DNA of 64,000 bases, taken from positions 50,564 through 114,563 of the forward strand of contig JBILOY010000006.1 in assembly GCA_044374195.1 (NCBI GenBank), in the 5' to 3' direction. Shown here one piece after another: positions 33,371 to 41,445 of the stretch (position 1 is its first letter; each line of letters begins with the position of its first letter). The notes below the pieces were generated by a model. The model worked only from the letters and a program-made list of their open reading frames with translations, did not search any database and was not told where the DNA came from. Made by a program: the position numbers and the translations under genes. This DNA is from CAIKZY01 sp044374195 (lineage in GTDB: Bacteria; Actinomycetota; Actinomycetes; S36-B12).

Positions 33371-34345
33371 ATGTCCGTGAGGCCCTTCCGATTCGCCATC
33401 CAGGCGTACCGCAGTGAATCACGTGCCGCATGGGTCGATCTTGCGCGCAAGACCGAGGATCTCGGCTACGACACCCTCTTCCTCGCCGATCACTACCTGG
33501 GCCCAGGCGAAATGATCGACACCACCGGTCACCGCGTGCAGACTCTTGCCTCCATCCCGGCAATGACAGCCGCTGCGATGGTGACAAGCACCGTGAAGAT
33601 CGGCTCGCGCATGACCTGCGTCAGCTACCACCTGCCCACGATCCTGATCAAGGAGATGGCGTCGATCGACGTGCTTTCCGAAGGACGCCTTGAGATCGGG
33701 CTCGGCGCAGGCTGGCTCGTCAAGGAGTACGAAGCCCTGGGTATTCCGTTCCCGTCTGCAGGTGAGCGCATCGCACTGCTGCGCGAGACAGTCGAGTGCA
33801 TGAAGGCGGCCTACTCGGGCGAGCCACTCGACTACCGCGGCGATTTCGTCACGACCTTTGGCTACACCGCAGTGCCGCCGGTCATCCAGCGCCCGCATCC
33901 GCCGATCATGATCGGCGGCGGTGCGCCGAAGGTGCTCGGCCTGGCGGGTGAGCTCGCCGACATCGTCTCGATCAACTTCAACAACAGCGCCGGAGTCGTC
34001 GGCAGCAACTCGATCGCGAGTTCCACGACCGAGGAGACAGACAAGAAGATCCAGTGGGTACGCGATGGTGCTGGGAATCGATTCGACGACATTGAGCTCG
34101 AGACCGCGCTCTACTTCATCTCGGTCGAGGGTCGGTCAGAGATCACTGCCGATGCCCTGATGGCGCGTACCGGCCTCTCACGCGAGGAGATCATCGACTT
34201 CCCGCATGCAGGTGTCGGCAGCGTTGATGAGATCTGCGAGGCTCTCATCCGTCGTCGCGAGCGTTACGGGTTCTCTTACATCACGGTGGGCGATGCCAAC
34301 ATCGATGCATTCGCGCCGGTGATCGAGAAGCTGAAGGGCAAGTAA
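33371..34345 (+). CDS. LLM-class (probably F420-dependent) oxidoreductase
   Basis: A 324-aa luciferase-like family protein: FRFAIQAYRSESRAAWVDLARKTEDLGYDTLFLADHY, MASIDVLSEGRLEIGLGAGWLVKEYEALGIPF, and IQRPHPPIMIGGGAPKVLGLAGELADIVSIN. This is the pattern of the F420-dependent subfamily common in mycobacteria. ATG 33371 is used; the frame upstream overlaps the SDR. Its stop is coupled to the isomerase gene (TAATG). Confidence 0.88.
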   Translation: MSVRPFRFAIQAYRSESRAAWVDLARKTEDLGYDTLFLADHYLGPGEMIDTTGHRVQTLASIPAMTAAAMVTSTVKIGSRMTCVSYHLPTILIKEMASIDVLSEGRLEIGLGAGWLVKEYEALGIPFPSAGERIALLRETVECMKAAYSGEPLDYRGDFVTTFGYTAVPPVIQRPHPPIMIGGGAPKVLGLAGELADIVSINFNNSAGVVGSNSIASSTTEETDKKIQWVRDGAGNRFDDIELETALYFISVEGRSEITADALMARTGLSREEIIDFPHAGVGSVDEICEALIRRRERYGFSYITVGDANIDAFAPVIEKLKGK

Positions 34346-35148
34346 TGCACCAGTACTCACTCGCGCACCTGTCGATGATCGAGACGGCACCCATCGAGGT
34401 CGTTCGCGCTGCAGCATCTGCAGGCTTCGACTTCACGGGCTTTCGTCTCACGCCGACTGCCTCGGGTATCGATCACGGCATCATCGGCAACGGCGCGGCG
34501 ATCCGCGAGCTCAAGACCGCGATCGACGACTCAGGCGTGGGAATCCTCGACCTCGAGGTATTGCGCCTCAAGGACACCGGGCCGACCGCTGATCCGATGC
34601 CGCTCTTCGAGGCCGCCGAGTACCTAGGTGCGCGTTACGTGATCACCACCCTTGAGGATCCTGACCCCGCTCGACGTGTCGAGTCGCTCGCACTGCTGGC
34701 CGAGCAGGCTGCTGAGTATGGAGTCGGTCTCTCGGTCGAATTCATGCTCTTCTCGTCGGCTCCGAATCTGGCCGCAGCCTGTGAGGCTGTAGGAGCATGC
34801 GGTGCTCCGAATGTGGTCGTGCTGCCTGATGTGCTGCACTTGATTCGTTCGGGTGGCACTCCTGATGACATGCTCGACTACCCTGCCCGGCTCTTCCCTT
34901 ATGTGCAGATCTGCGGGGCGAGTGGCCCTGGTGCCGCACCTGACGCCGTGACTGCACGCACTGAGGCGGTCAATGCCCGCCTCATGCCCGACCAGGGTGA
35001 TCTGCCGGTGCGAGAGTTCATCGACTGTGCGCCCGCCAGTACGATTCTCAGCGTCGAGACCCCACTCGCGGGGCTCGGAAATCCGGAGGATCCCGCGGCA
35101 CTCGCCGCCGACCTCCTCGCATCCGCGCATTCCGCGGCAGGGGAGTGA
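34345..35148 (+). CDS. Sugar phosphate isomerase/epimerase-like TIM-barrel protein
   Basis: A 267-aa protein of the xylose-isomerase-like AP-endonuclease-2 family. Metal-site candidates are Glu in VGILDLEVLRLK, Glu in LSVEFMLFS, Asp in VVLPDVLHLIRSG and Glu in TILSVETPLAG, at the spacing of that fold. Substrates in the family range from keto-sugars to myo-inosose. ATG 34345 overlaps the LLM stop and its own stop overlaps the phosphatase start. Confidence 0.8.
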   Translation: MHQYSLAHLSMIETAPIEVVRAAASAGFDFTGFRLTPTASGIDHGIIGNGAAIRELKTAIDDSGVGILDLEVLRLKDTGPTADPMPLFEAAEYLGARYVITTLEDPDPARRVESLALLAEQAAEYGVGLSVEFMLFSSAPNLAAACEAVGACGAPNVVVLPDVLHLIRSGGTPDDMLDYPARLFPYVQICGASGPGAAPDAVTARTEAVNARLMPDQGDLPVREFIDCAPASTILSVETPLAGLGNPEDPAALAADLLASAHSAAGE

Positions 35149-35897
35149 TGATTGTGCGAGAACGTGAACTCGACATCGATGGTCTGGCAAATGCGCGTGA
35201 TCTAGGTGGCCTGCGCACACGTGACGGCAGCACAATCAAGGCCGGCGTGATCGTGCGCAGCGACAGTCCGAAAGCCCTGACTGAGCAGGGCAACATCGAG
35301 TTGATGGCCATTGTCGGCCCGCGCACCATCATCGATCTCCGAAGCGCGATTGAGCTTGAGCGCGATGGTTACGTCCTTAAGGACGAGTCGGTGACCATCG
35401 TCAATTTCCCGATGCAGCCGCTCTCGGGAGTCAATCAGGAGCAAATCGATGCGGGGGCATTCGACAATCTCATCGATGACTACATGGGTCAGCTCGAGAT
35501 CAACGGTGACTCGATCATCGATGCACTTCGCGCAATATCTTCCCGCGATCAGCATCCGATCATGTATCACTGTTCCGCGGGGAAGGATCGAACCGGAGTT
35601 GTCACAGCGATGTTGCTCGACATTCTCGGTGTCGAGCATGAGGTCATCGCTGATGACTACCACCTGACGACGGCCAACATGGCTCCCATTCTGGAGCGGA
35701 TTCGCACCGCTCCGATCTTCAAGGAGAACGGCCTGGCGTTCGCACCCGACTGGCTCTTCGCCTCCGACCCCGAGACCATGTTGGCCTTCTTTGATCGAAT
35801 GACCGCCAAGTACGGCAGCGCCGAGGGCTGGGCACTTCAGCACGGGCTCACTCAGGCAGAGATCGACGCCATCCGCGAGCACCTGCTGGAGCAGTGA
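35145..35897 (+). CDS. Tyrosine-phosphatase-like protein
   Basis: A 250-aa protein of the bacterial protein tyrosine phosphatase family with the P-loop HCSAGKDRTG (CX5R) near residues 143-152 and an N-terminal NARDLGGLRTRDG, which is characteristic of the MptpB/SiwB-like subgroup. It may dephosphorylate protein Tyr, lipids or small molecules. The start is GTG 35145 or ATG 35148. Being last in an operon of catabolic enzymes is unusual for a signalling phosphatase, so a metabolite substrate is also possible. Confidence 0.85.
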   Translation: MMIVRERELDIDGLANARDLGGLRTRDGSTIKAGVIVRSDSPKALTEQGNIELMAIVGPRTIIDLRSAIELERDGYVLKDESVTIVNFPMQPLSGVNQEQIDAGAFDNLIDDYMGQLEINGDSIIDALRAISSRDQHPIMYHCSAGKDRTGVVTAMLLDILGVEHEVIADDYHLTTANMAPILERIRTAPIFKENGLAFAPDWLFASDPETMLAFFDRMTAKYGSAEGWALQHGLTQAEIDAIREHLLEQ

Positions 35898-35941
35898 CCG
35901 CGCCATTGGGAGTCCCCTGGCCCCTCGACCCGACGGACTCC

Positions 35942-35982
35942 TGGGCCAGAATCCCGGCGGCCATGCTCCGTTGGGCCAGAAT
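35942..35982. repeat. Two copies of TGGGCCAGAAT spaced 30 bp
   Basis: TGGGCCAGAAT occurs at 35942-35952 and 35972-35982 in the 190-nt gap in front of the ParA-like gene. The gap otherwise shows no gene; a TATAGG near 36041 could be the -10 box of that operon. Confidence 0.35.
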
Positions 35983-36086
35983 TCACCTGGTCCCCGGAGC
36001 CGGCGCTCGGACTGTGGCTGCGGCGAGGGCGTCGGGGCTATAGGTTTCGCTCAGACCATTTGTCGATTTCACCCGAGGAGTTCTTC

Positions 36087-36851
36087 GTGACCACCGTCAT
36101 CTCCATCCATTCGTTCCGCGGCGGAACGGGCAAGAGCAACACCTCCTCGAACCTGGCAGGCCAGCTGGCTTCTCGCGGCCATCGGGTTGCGGTGATCGAC
36201 ACTGATATCCAGAGCCCCGGCATTCACGTGCTCTTCGGCTTCTCCGACGACCTCGAGAACACTCTGAACGACTACCTGTGGGGCAAGATGCCCATCAAGG
36301 ATGCCGCTCACGACGTCACCTCGGTGATCTCCGCGACAACCACGGTTGCCCCCGGCGGCGCTCTCTACCTCGTTCCCTCGAGCATGAAGGCCGGCGACAT
36401 CGCACGAGTCCTTCGCGAGGGCTACGACGTCGGCACGCTGAACGACGGTTTCCGCGATCTGGCTAAGGATCTCCAGCTCGACTACCTGATCATCGACACG
36501 CACCCGGGCCTGAACGAGGAGACCCTGCTCTCCATCACCATCAGCGACATCCTGTTGCTGATCCTGCGCCCCGACCGCCAGGACTTCCAGGGCACGGCCG
36601 TCACGGTCGATATCGCTCGCAAGCTCGGCGTTCCCGCGCTTTACTTGGTGGTCAACAAGGTGCCTCGGGGCGTGGACACCGCAGACCTTCGCGATCAGAT
36701 GACCGCTGCGTACGCAGCAGAAACCGCGGCGATCCTGCCGTTGGCCGAGGAGGTCGTGCAGAACGCGTCTGCGGGGCTGTTCTCGCTCACGACTCCTGAT
36801 CACCCGTGGTCGGAGCAGGTGCGCATCATCGCTGAGCGCGTCACCTCCTAA
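36087..36851 (+). CDS. MinD/ParA-like ATPase with FRGGTGKS motif
   Basis: A 254-aa deviant-Walker ATPase. The N-terminus VISIHSFRGGTGKSNTSSNLA gives a Walker A RGGTGKS at 11-17 in which the usual signature Lys is Arg. VAVIDTDIQSPG is the A-prime motif, DYLIIDTHPGLNEET the Walker B region, and VVNKVPRG the base-binding segment. The GTG start at 36087 has GAGGAG 8 nt upstream. It lies first in an operon with a nucleotide-translocase-like membrane protein and a Cache-HAMP receptor, not next to chromosome-partition or division genes, so a positioning or signalling role is likelier than ParA or MinD function. Confidence 0.85.
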   Translation: MTTVISIHSFRGGTGKSNTSSNLAGQLASRGHRVAVIDTDIQSPGIHVLFGFSDDLENTLNDYLWGKMPIKDAAHDVTSVISATTTVAPGGALYLVPSSMKAGDIARVLREGYDVGTLNDGFRDLAKDLQLDYLIIDTHPGLNEETLLSITISDILLLILRPDRQDFQGTAVTVDIARKLGVPALYLVVNKVPRGVDTADLRDQMTAAYAAETAAILPLAEEVVQNASAGLFSLTTPDHPWSEQVRIIAERVTS

Positions 36852-36859
36852 GTCGCGAC

Positions 36860-38548
36860 GTGGCTGAGAAAGACGACGGGGATCCCTGGGATTTCCTGGG
36901 GGCTTCGAAGTCGAAGACTTCGAGTGAGTCCGCCGTTCCCGAAACCGCGCCTGTTTCGCATACGGGGGATCCCGAGTCCGCTGGTTCAGAACCATCGACC
37001 AAGGAGTCGATGTCCAATCTGATGCCCACACAGAAGTCTCCGGCCAAAAACGAAGCATCAGACGATGATGCCTGGGGCTTCCTCGCGACTCGCAAGGCTG
37101 CAGTAGCTGCGCGCGAGGACGAGGGTGGAGTACCTGTCGCCCGGGTGGAAAGGCGCGAGGCGGGCGAGTTCCGAGCCGACATGGGCGGGGTTTCGCTTAA
37201 GCGACGGGCCTGGCCCATGGCACTTGCTGTCGCTCTCATTGCGCTTGCTGGGTTTTTGACTGATGCGGTAGCCGCGAGCCAGGTCATTTCCACAGCAGGC
37301 CCGAAGGCTCTGCTGATCATTTACCCGCTGGGTGGAATCGGTCTGATCATCGCTGGTGTTCTTCAGTTCAAATTTGTAGATGCGGCAGCTCGACTGAAAG
37401 TACTTCGAATCACCACCTTGATTTACGCAGTGGTGTTCATTGTCGGTCTCGTATTCCTCAACGCCTCGATCATCCCGATCATCACGATTGCAGTTATCTG
37501 GCTATTGGCTGATCAGTTGAATTACCTGATCCCACTGCTGATCTGGAGTCTGGCAGGTGACGAGTTCAACGTTGCCGAAGGACGCAAGATCTTCGGATGG
37601 ATCGTCGCCTGGACATACGGAGGCCAAGTTCTGGGCATGTTGCTCGCCGCGGTGAGTGCACCGATTCTCGACAATCTCGGAGTCGGACTCACCACGATCC
37701 TGGTCATCGACCCGATAATTTGCATCCTGGTCGGTGTGTGGCTTCCCTATCGGATGCGACGGGGCAACGCGTCTCAGGGGCTCGTTCGCAAGGAGTCCTT
37801 GAAAGAGTCGTTCTCGAGCGCCCGGGAATTCATCAATGGGGTACCAGTCTGGCGAAGCCTGCTGCTCGGTTCGATTGTCACTTTCATTGCGGGTGAGACT
37901 GCCCTGATCGCATTCATGAGCGGCGAAAGCGAAATCATCGGATCGAATGCAACGACTCTCCAGGTGTTCTACGCCTCGGTCATGCTGCTTTCGTTCCTCG
38001 TTTGCTGGGGGCTGCAGGCTTTTGCAGCGCAGCGCCTCCAGGACAGGTTCGGGATTCCCACGATGCTTCTCGTGCTACCAGTCGCAACCGTACTCTCGGG
38101 AGTGATTCTGGCGATAGGCATTGGGACAAACTCATTGGTGCTACTGGGGATTGGGCTAGGCCTCTGGTTCATCCCGAGGTGGAGTGTCGATGAGAATGCC
38201 CGAAGAGCGGCGCTTGCTCTCGTGCCTGATGAACGACGTACACGAGTTTCATTCGTACTTGACCTATTTCCGATTTCCATCGGACTAATCTTGTCGGGAC
38301 CCATCGCGGCAGTCGGAATCTTCCTCGGCTGGCTTTGGGTCGTGCCTGCACTTGCAGGGCTCATAGCAGTGTGTGCGATCCCGTTGTTACTAAACGTACG
38401 ACGAGGCTGGGAAGACAGTTTGCTGAACTGGCGTTTACGGCGCAGAAAGCAGAATCGATCCTCAGCCTTGGGTGTTGACACATCAAGTGACTCGTCGCCG
38501 AGCCGCAGAATAACGATGGATTCTTTATTGGAGGAACTAAATGACTGA
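36860..38548 (+). CDS. Polytopic membrane protein resembling NTT/ATP-ADP translocase-like MFS proteins, with two N-terminal DxWxFL motifs
   Basis: A 562-aa protein. Residues 1-115 are acidic, disordered and cytoplasmic and contain two related motifs, DPWDFLGASK (8-17) and DAWGFLATRK (70-79). From 117 on there are about 12 hydrophobic helices; LLIWSLAGDEFNVAEGRKIFGWI and DENARRAALALVPDERRTR resemble conserved loops of the nucleotide-translocase-like family. The tail (about 510-562) is basic, then Ser-rich, and ends DSLLEELND. Substrate and even transport activity are unknown. It starts 9 nt after the ATPase gene, and the duplicated motif is a good candidate for the surface bound by the ATPase or another partner. 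Confidence 0.7.
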   Translation: MAEKDDGDPWDFLGASKSKTSSESAVPETAPVSHTGDPESAGSEPSTKESMSNLMPTQKSPAKNEASDDDAWGFLATRKAAVAAREDEGGVPVARVERREAGEFRADMGGVSLKRRAWPMALAVALIALAGFLTDAVAASQVISTAGPKALLIIYPLGGIGLIIAGVLQFKFVDAAARLKVLRITTLIYAVVFIVGLVFLNASIIPIITIAVIWLLADQLNYLIPLLIWSLAGDEFNVAEGRKIFGWIVAWTYGGQVLGMLLAAVSAPILDNLGVGLTTILVIDPIICILVGVWLPYRMRRGNASQGLVRKESLKESFSSAREFINGVPVWRSLLLGSIVTFIAGETALIAFMSGESEIIGSNATTLQVFYASVMLLSFLVCWGLQAFAAQRLQDRFGIPTMLLVLPVATVLSGVILAIGIGTNSLVLLGIGLGLWFIPRWSVDENARRAALALVPDERRTRVSFVLDLFPISIGLILSGPIAAVGIFLGWLWVVPALAGLIAVCAIPLLLNVRRGWEDSLLNWRLRRRKQNRSSALGVDTSSDSSPSRRITMDSLLEELND

Positions 38549-39590
38549 CGCGGCGGAATTCCAGACTACCAAGAGGCGTTTCGGGTTTAAATACCCGATG
38601 CGCTGGAAGTTGCTTACGGCTTTCGCCAGTGCCTTCACCGTAGTGTTCGTGATTATCTCAATCTGGGTCCTTCAGTTCACCACGAGCACCGCAGAGCAGC
38701 GCCTGATCAGAGAACTGCAGAGCACCGCGGTTGGGGCGGCCGGAATAATTGACCCGGAGAAGTTCAAGGAACTCGTCACGACAGTCCCGGCAGTAAAGGA
38801 TCCAACGACCGATACGGGATTCGGCTACCCAGATAGCCCGCTTTATGACTATCTGGCTCAGTTGCATATGGATGTTCACAACATTGTCGAGAACTCCTCA
38901 CCGTATTCCTATTACAGGGACCCGGCGGACGGGAAGCTCAAGAGTGTCGCCTCGTATGGCTATCTCGCAAAGCCGCAGTTTGGCATTCAGTACAAGGTGC
39001 CCTTTGAGAGTGTCTTCAACCAAGAGACACAAGATTTAATGGCACAGGGCCTTTCCGAAACTGTCGATCAGGCGGTCTACACCGACCCATGGGGCCAGTG
39101 GATTTCCACCTACTCGCCGATCAGGACGAAGGAAGGAGAGGTAGTTGGCGCTATCGGCGTTGACTATCCCTACGCGTACGTCAATGACACTCGTAGTGCC
39201 CTAGAGCAGCAGATTTACATCGTCTTAGGTGTCCTGTACGTGATTCTGCTCGGACTCGTGCTGCTGTTATCGACGTTAGTTGTTCGCCCGGTCAAGCGGC
39301 TCACTGCTGCGGCTAGCCGCATCGCGGATGGTGAGTACGACATAGACCTTCGGGAGATCAGCAGGACTCGGTTCACCGACGAAATGTTTGAGCTAGCGGA
39401 ATCCTTCGCGGTCATGGCGGAGAAGGTCGCAACTCGTGAACGAACCCTGACCCAAGAAGTTACGCGATTGAAGGTCGAGATCGATCAGAGTCGCCGTGAG
39501 GAAGCGGTGAAAGAGATTACCGATAACGATGATTTTGCGGGACTTGTTGAGCGAGCGAGGGCGATGCGCGAGCGACTTCGTGGGAAGTAG
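38541..39590 (+). CDS. Cache-HAMP membrane receptor without kinase or cyclase output
   Basis: A 349-aa sensor. A basic cytoplasmic start, helix 1 (about 24-45), an extracytoplasmic domain with DPWGQWISTYSPIRTKEGEVVGAIGVDYPY typical of Cache folds, helix 2 (about 225-248), a HAMP domain (VVRPVKRLTAAASRIADGEYDIDL), a coiled coil, and then a short end EIDQSRREEAVKEITDNDDFAGLVERARAMRERLR. No histidine kinase, cyclase or methyl-accepting domain follows, so output must go through the tail to a partner. ATG 38541 overlaps the preceding gene by 8 nt with GGAGG upstream. Confidence 0.83.
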   Translation: MTDAAEFQTTKRRFGFKYPMRWKLLTAFASAFTVVFVIISIWVLQFTTSTAEQRLIRELQSTAVGAAGIIDPEKFKELVTTVPAVKDPTTDTGFGYPDSPLYDYLAQLHMDVHNIVENSSPYSYYRDPADGKLKSVASYGYLAKPQFGIQYKVPFESVFNQETQDLMAQGLSETVDQAVYTDPWGQWISTYSPIRTKEGEVVGAIGVDYPYAYVNDTRSALEQQIYIVLGVLYVILLGLVLLLSTLVVRPVKRLTAAASRIADGEYDIDLREISRTRFTDEMFELAESFAVMAEKVATRERTLTQEVTRLKVEIDQSRREEAVKEITDNDDFAGLVERARAMRERLRGK

Positions 39591-39592
39591 CG

Positions 39593-40321
39593 GTGATGCC
39601 GATACCGGACATAGCTGACGATTCATTCCTCGTAGAGGCCGTGCCCGAACTTCGATTCGTGGATGTTTTCCAGAGCGAGGCAAGCCCGGAGGTCCGAGCG
39701 GCGCAACTTGAGGCACTCGGTGCGGTGCACGTGCGTCATTTCCCTGATCGCATGTATTCCTTCGGGGAGTGGGTAGCGATACTCAGCGAACCAAGGGTGC
39801 GAGCTCCAGTCCTGCATTATGCGTGGTTGGTTCTGCGCGACGGTGTGCCAGTGGGGGAATTCGTGATGGATTCCAATCTGCTGCGTGAAACCGTGCTGAT
39901 TCATTACGTGGCTTTAGACAAGGAAGTTCGGCGCACCCTTAATTCTGACTGGCTAGCGAGAGCCCTGAACGGATTAATCGAGATCATGACGGCCGAGGCT
40001 CAACAACTTGGGGTCACCTTGGCAATCGCAATCGCAGAGAGCGATGAGGCGCACGGCTGGCACTGGCAGAAGATGGAATGGATCCCGCTAGACGTCAACT
40101 ACCGTGAGCCGAAGTACGGCATGCATTGGTCCGATTTCGGCCAACCGTCCTTCGTTCCTCTCGTGGTTTTTGTTCGTTTCCTCAAACCGGGAAGCGAAGA
40201 AGAGAGAAAATTTGCTGCTGTGCAGTCGCTGAAGGCATTCCTGGTTGATAACTATGCCCTCAACGAAAACGAACCGACCGTCCTGGAAATATGCGCGCTC
40301 GCGCAATCGATCACTTTGTGA
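39593..40321 (+). CDS. Unrecognised 242-aa cytoplasmic protein (possibly GNAT-like)
   Basis: I do not recognise this family with certainty. The start is GTG 39593 or ATG 39596, 3 nt after the receptor gene, so it is the fourth gene of the operon. There is no signal peptide or membrane helix. The middle (HYAWLVLRDGVPVGEFVMDSNLLRETVLIHYVALDKEVRRTLNSDWLARALNGLIEIMTAEAQQLGVTLAIAIAESDEAHGWHWQKMEWIPL) has the strand-helix-strand pattern of an acetyltransferase-like fold with a substrate-like His/Trp-rich segment, but no clear acetyl-CoA loop. Context suggests a downstream effector of the receptor. Confidence 0.6.
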   Translation: MMPIPDIADDSFLVEAVPELRFVDVFQSEASPEVRAAQLEALGAVHVRHFPDRMYSFGEWVAILSEPRVRAPVLHYAWLVLRDGVPVGEFVMDSNLLRETVLIHYVALDKEVRRTLNSDWLARALNGLIEIMTAEAQQLGVTLAIAIAESDEAHGWHWQKMEWIPLDVNYREPKYGMHWSDFGQPSFVPLVVFVRFLKPGSEEERKFAAVQSLKAFLVDNYALNENEPTVLEICALAQSITL

Positions 40322-40351
40322 CCAGACCAGAGCCAGGATCGGCGTGAGAGA

Positions 40352-40369
40352 GGACGGCTGTTTTCGTCC
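40352..40369. terminator. Possible bidirectional terminator between convergent genes
   Basis: GGACG and CGTCC arms around an 8-nt loop containing TTTT lie between the plus-strand operon and the minus-strand oxygenase gene. The stem is short (5 bp). Confidence 0.38.
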
Positions 40370-40388
40370 GGGGTATTGCTAATCGATT

Positions 40389-41237
40389 CTAAAGAATTTC
40401 CAAAGACTTCAAGCCAAAAGGCAACGGATTCAGTCGCGCCATCTCACGAAGATCCTCGGGCTCTTGGCCCTCCGCATCCTTCCAGGTCATGACCGGAACC
40501 GTGAGCTCAGGATTCACGAAATACATGATCGCCATTCGGTTGTCCAGGTTCAAATTGCGCACTTGGTGGTACATGGGGGGAACTTCGCCACCAGTAAGTC
40601 GCGTGAGAAGCGAACCCGGCATGATGATCAATTCGTCAGGCGCGGTCATCCCACTTGACTGCTCACCGTCGATGAAGATCTCCAGCCCCGGAGCCGTCGC
40701 GTTGATGACGGTTACCATGTGGCCGTCCTCATGCTTGTCCTGCAGCAAGTCTCTTTCCGCGGTGGAATCGAAATAGCTATTGACCTGCATGTTTGATGCG
40801 GAAGCAAAGGCAGGGGGAGTTACCACTCCGTAATGATGAGCCAAGCCAGCAAGGACTCCGCTGACTAGGTCCGCGCTCAGATCGCGCCATCGCAGCAAGG
40901 TCGACGTGAAGTCATCCAAAGAGTCGGAGCCGGGGATGAGGTCCAGCCTGTCGGACCATACGTTGAATGAATCATTTATGTCGATGCGATCAGGGGTAGC
41001 TGAGTACTCGACTCCTATTGGACGATATCCGTAGTTCGAGTTGCTCTCCGTGTTCTGGTGGTTGAGCTTCTCCTCAACCGGCTTGGCGAAGAACTTCTCG
41101 GATTCTGCGTACGCGTCAACGAGGACCTCAGCCTGGGAAGGCGTGAGCACGACGCGGGCGTAGCCATCGCGCATGATGTCCTCCACCGCCTTCGCGATGA
41201 CCTCGCTTGCGATGTTGTCCCTTGTCGAGACGCCCAT
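40389..41237 (-). CDS. 2-oxoglutarate/Fe(II) oxygenase (isopenicillin-N-synthase-like)
   Basis: A 282-aa non-haem iron oxygenase. The iron triad is HED (in LLQDKHEDGHMVTV) and the distal His in MYHQVRN, and RMAIMYFVNP provides the 2-oxoglutarate-binding Arg. The Y-R-P-I-G-V-E-Y segment and the N-terminal domain fit the plant-type IPNS/flavanone-hydroxylase family. I take ATG 41237 with GGGGAGGAAC upstream; a longer frame has no ribosome-binding site. It is divergent from the ABC-like gene at 41446 and convergent with the ParA-receptor operon. The substrate is unknown. Confidence 0.85.
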   Translation of the reverse strand: MGVSTRDNIASEVIAKAVEDIMRDGYARVVLTPSQAEVLVDAYAESEKFFAKPVEEKLNHQNTESNSNYGYRPIGVEYSATPDRIDINDSFNVWSDRLDLIPGSDSLDDFTSTLLRWRDLSADLVSGVLAGLAHHYGVVTPPAFASASNMQVNSYFDSTAERDLLQDKHEDGHMVTVINATAPGLEIFIDGEQSSGMTAPDELIIMPGSLLTRLTGGEVPPMYHQVRNLNLDNRMAIMYFVNPELTVPVMTWKDAEGQEPEDLREMARLNPLPFGLKSLEIL

Positions 41238-41445
41238 CTGAGTTCCTCCCCGAAGCATGCGCTGGTGATGGAAGTCTAAGGGATGTTCCCGGCGGGGGCA
41301 CACTCACGAGCGGGGGTACGACCGGTGAACAATAAGCGCTCTGAGTCCCTTATGTCCCTTCGCCTGAAGCCCACTACTCTTGGGCGCATGGGATCGTGGA
41401 GCATGTGGTCGCGAAGAGCCGCGGCTGCCGACAGACTCCGGCCCC

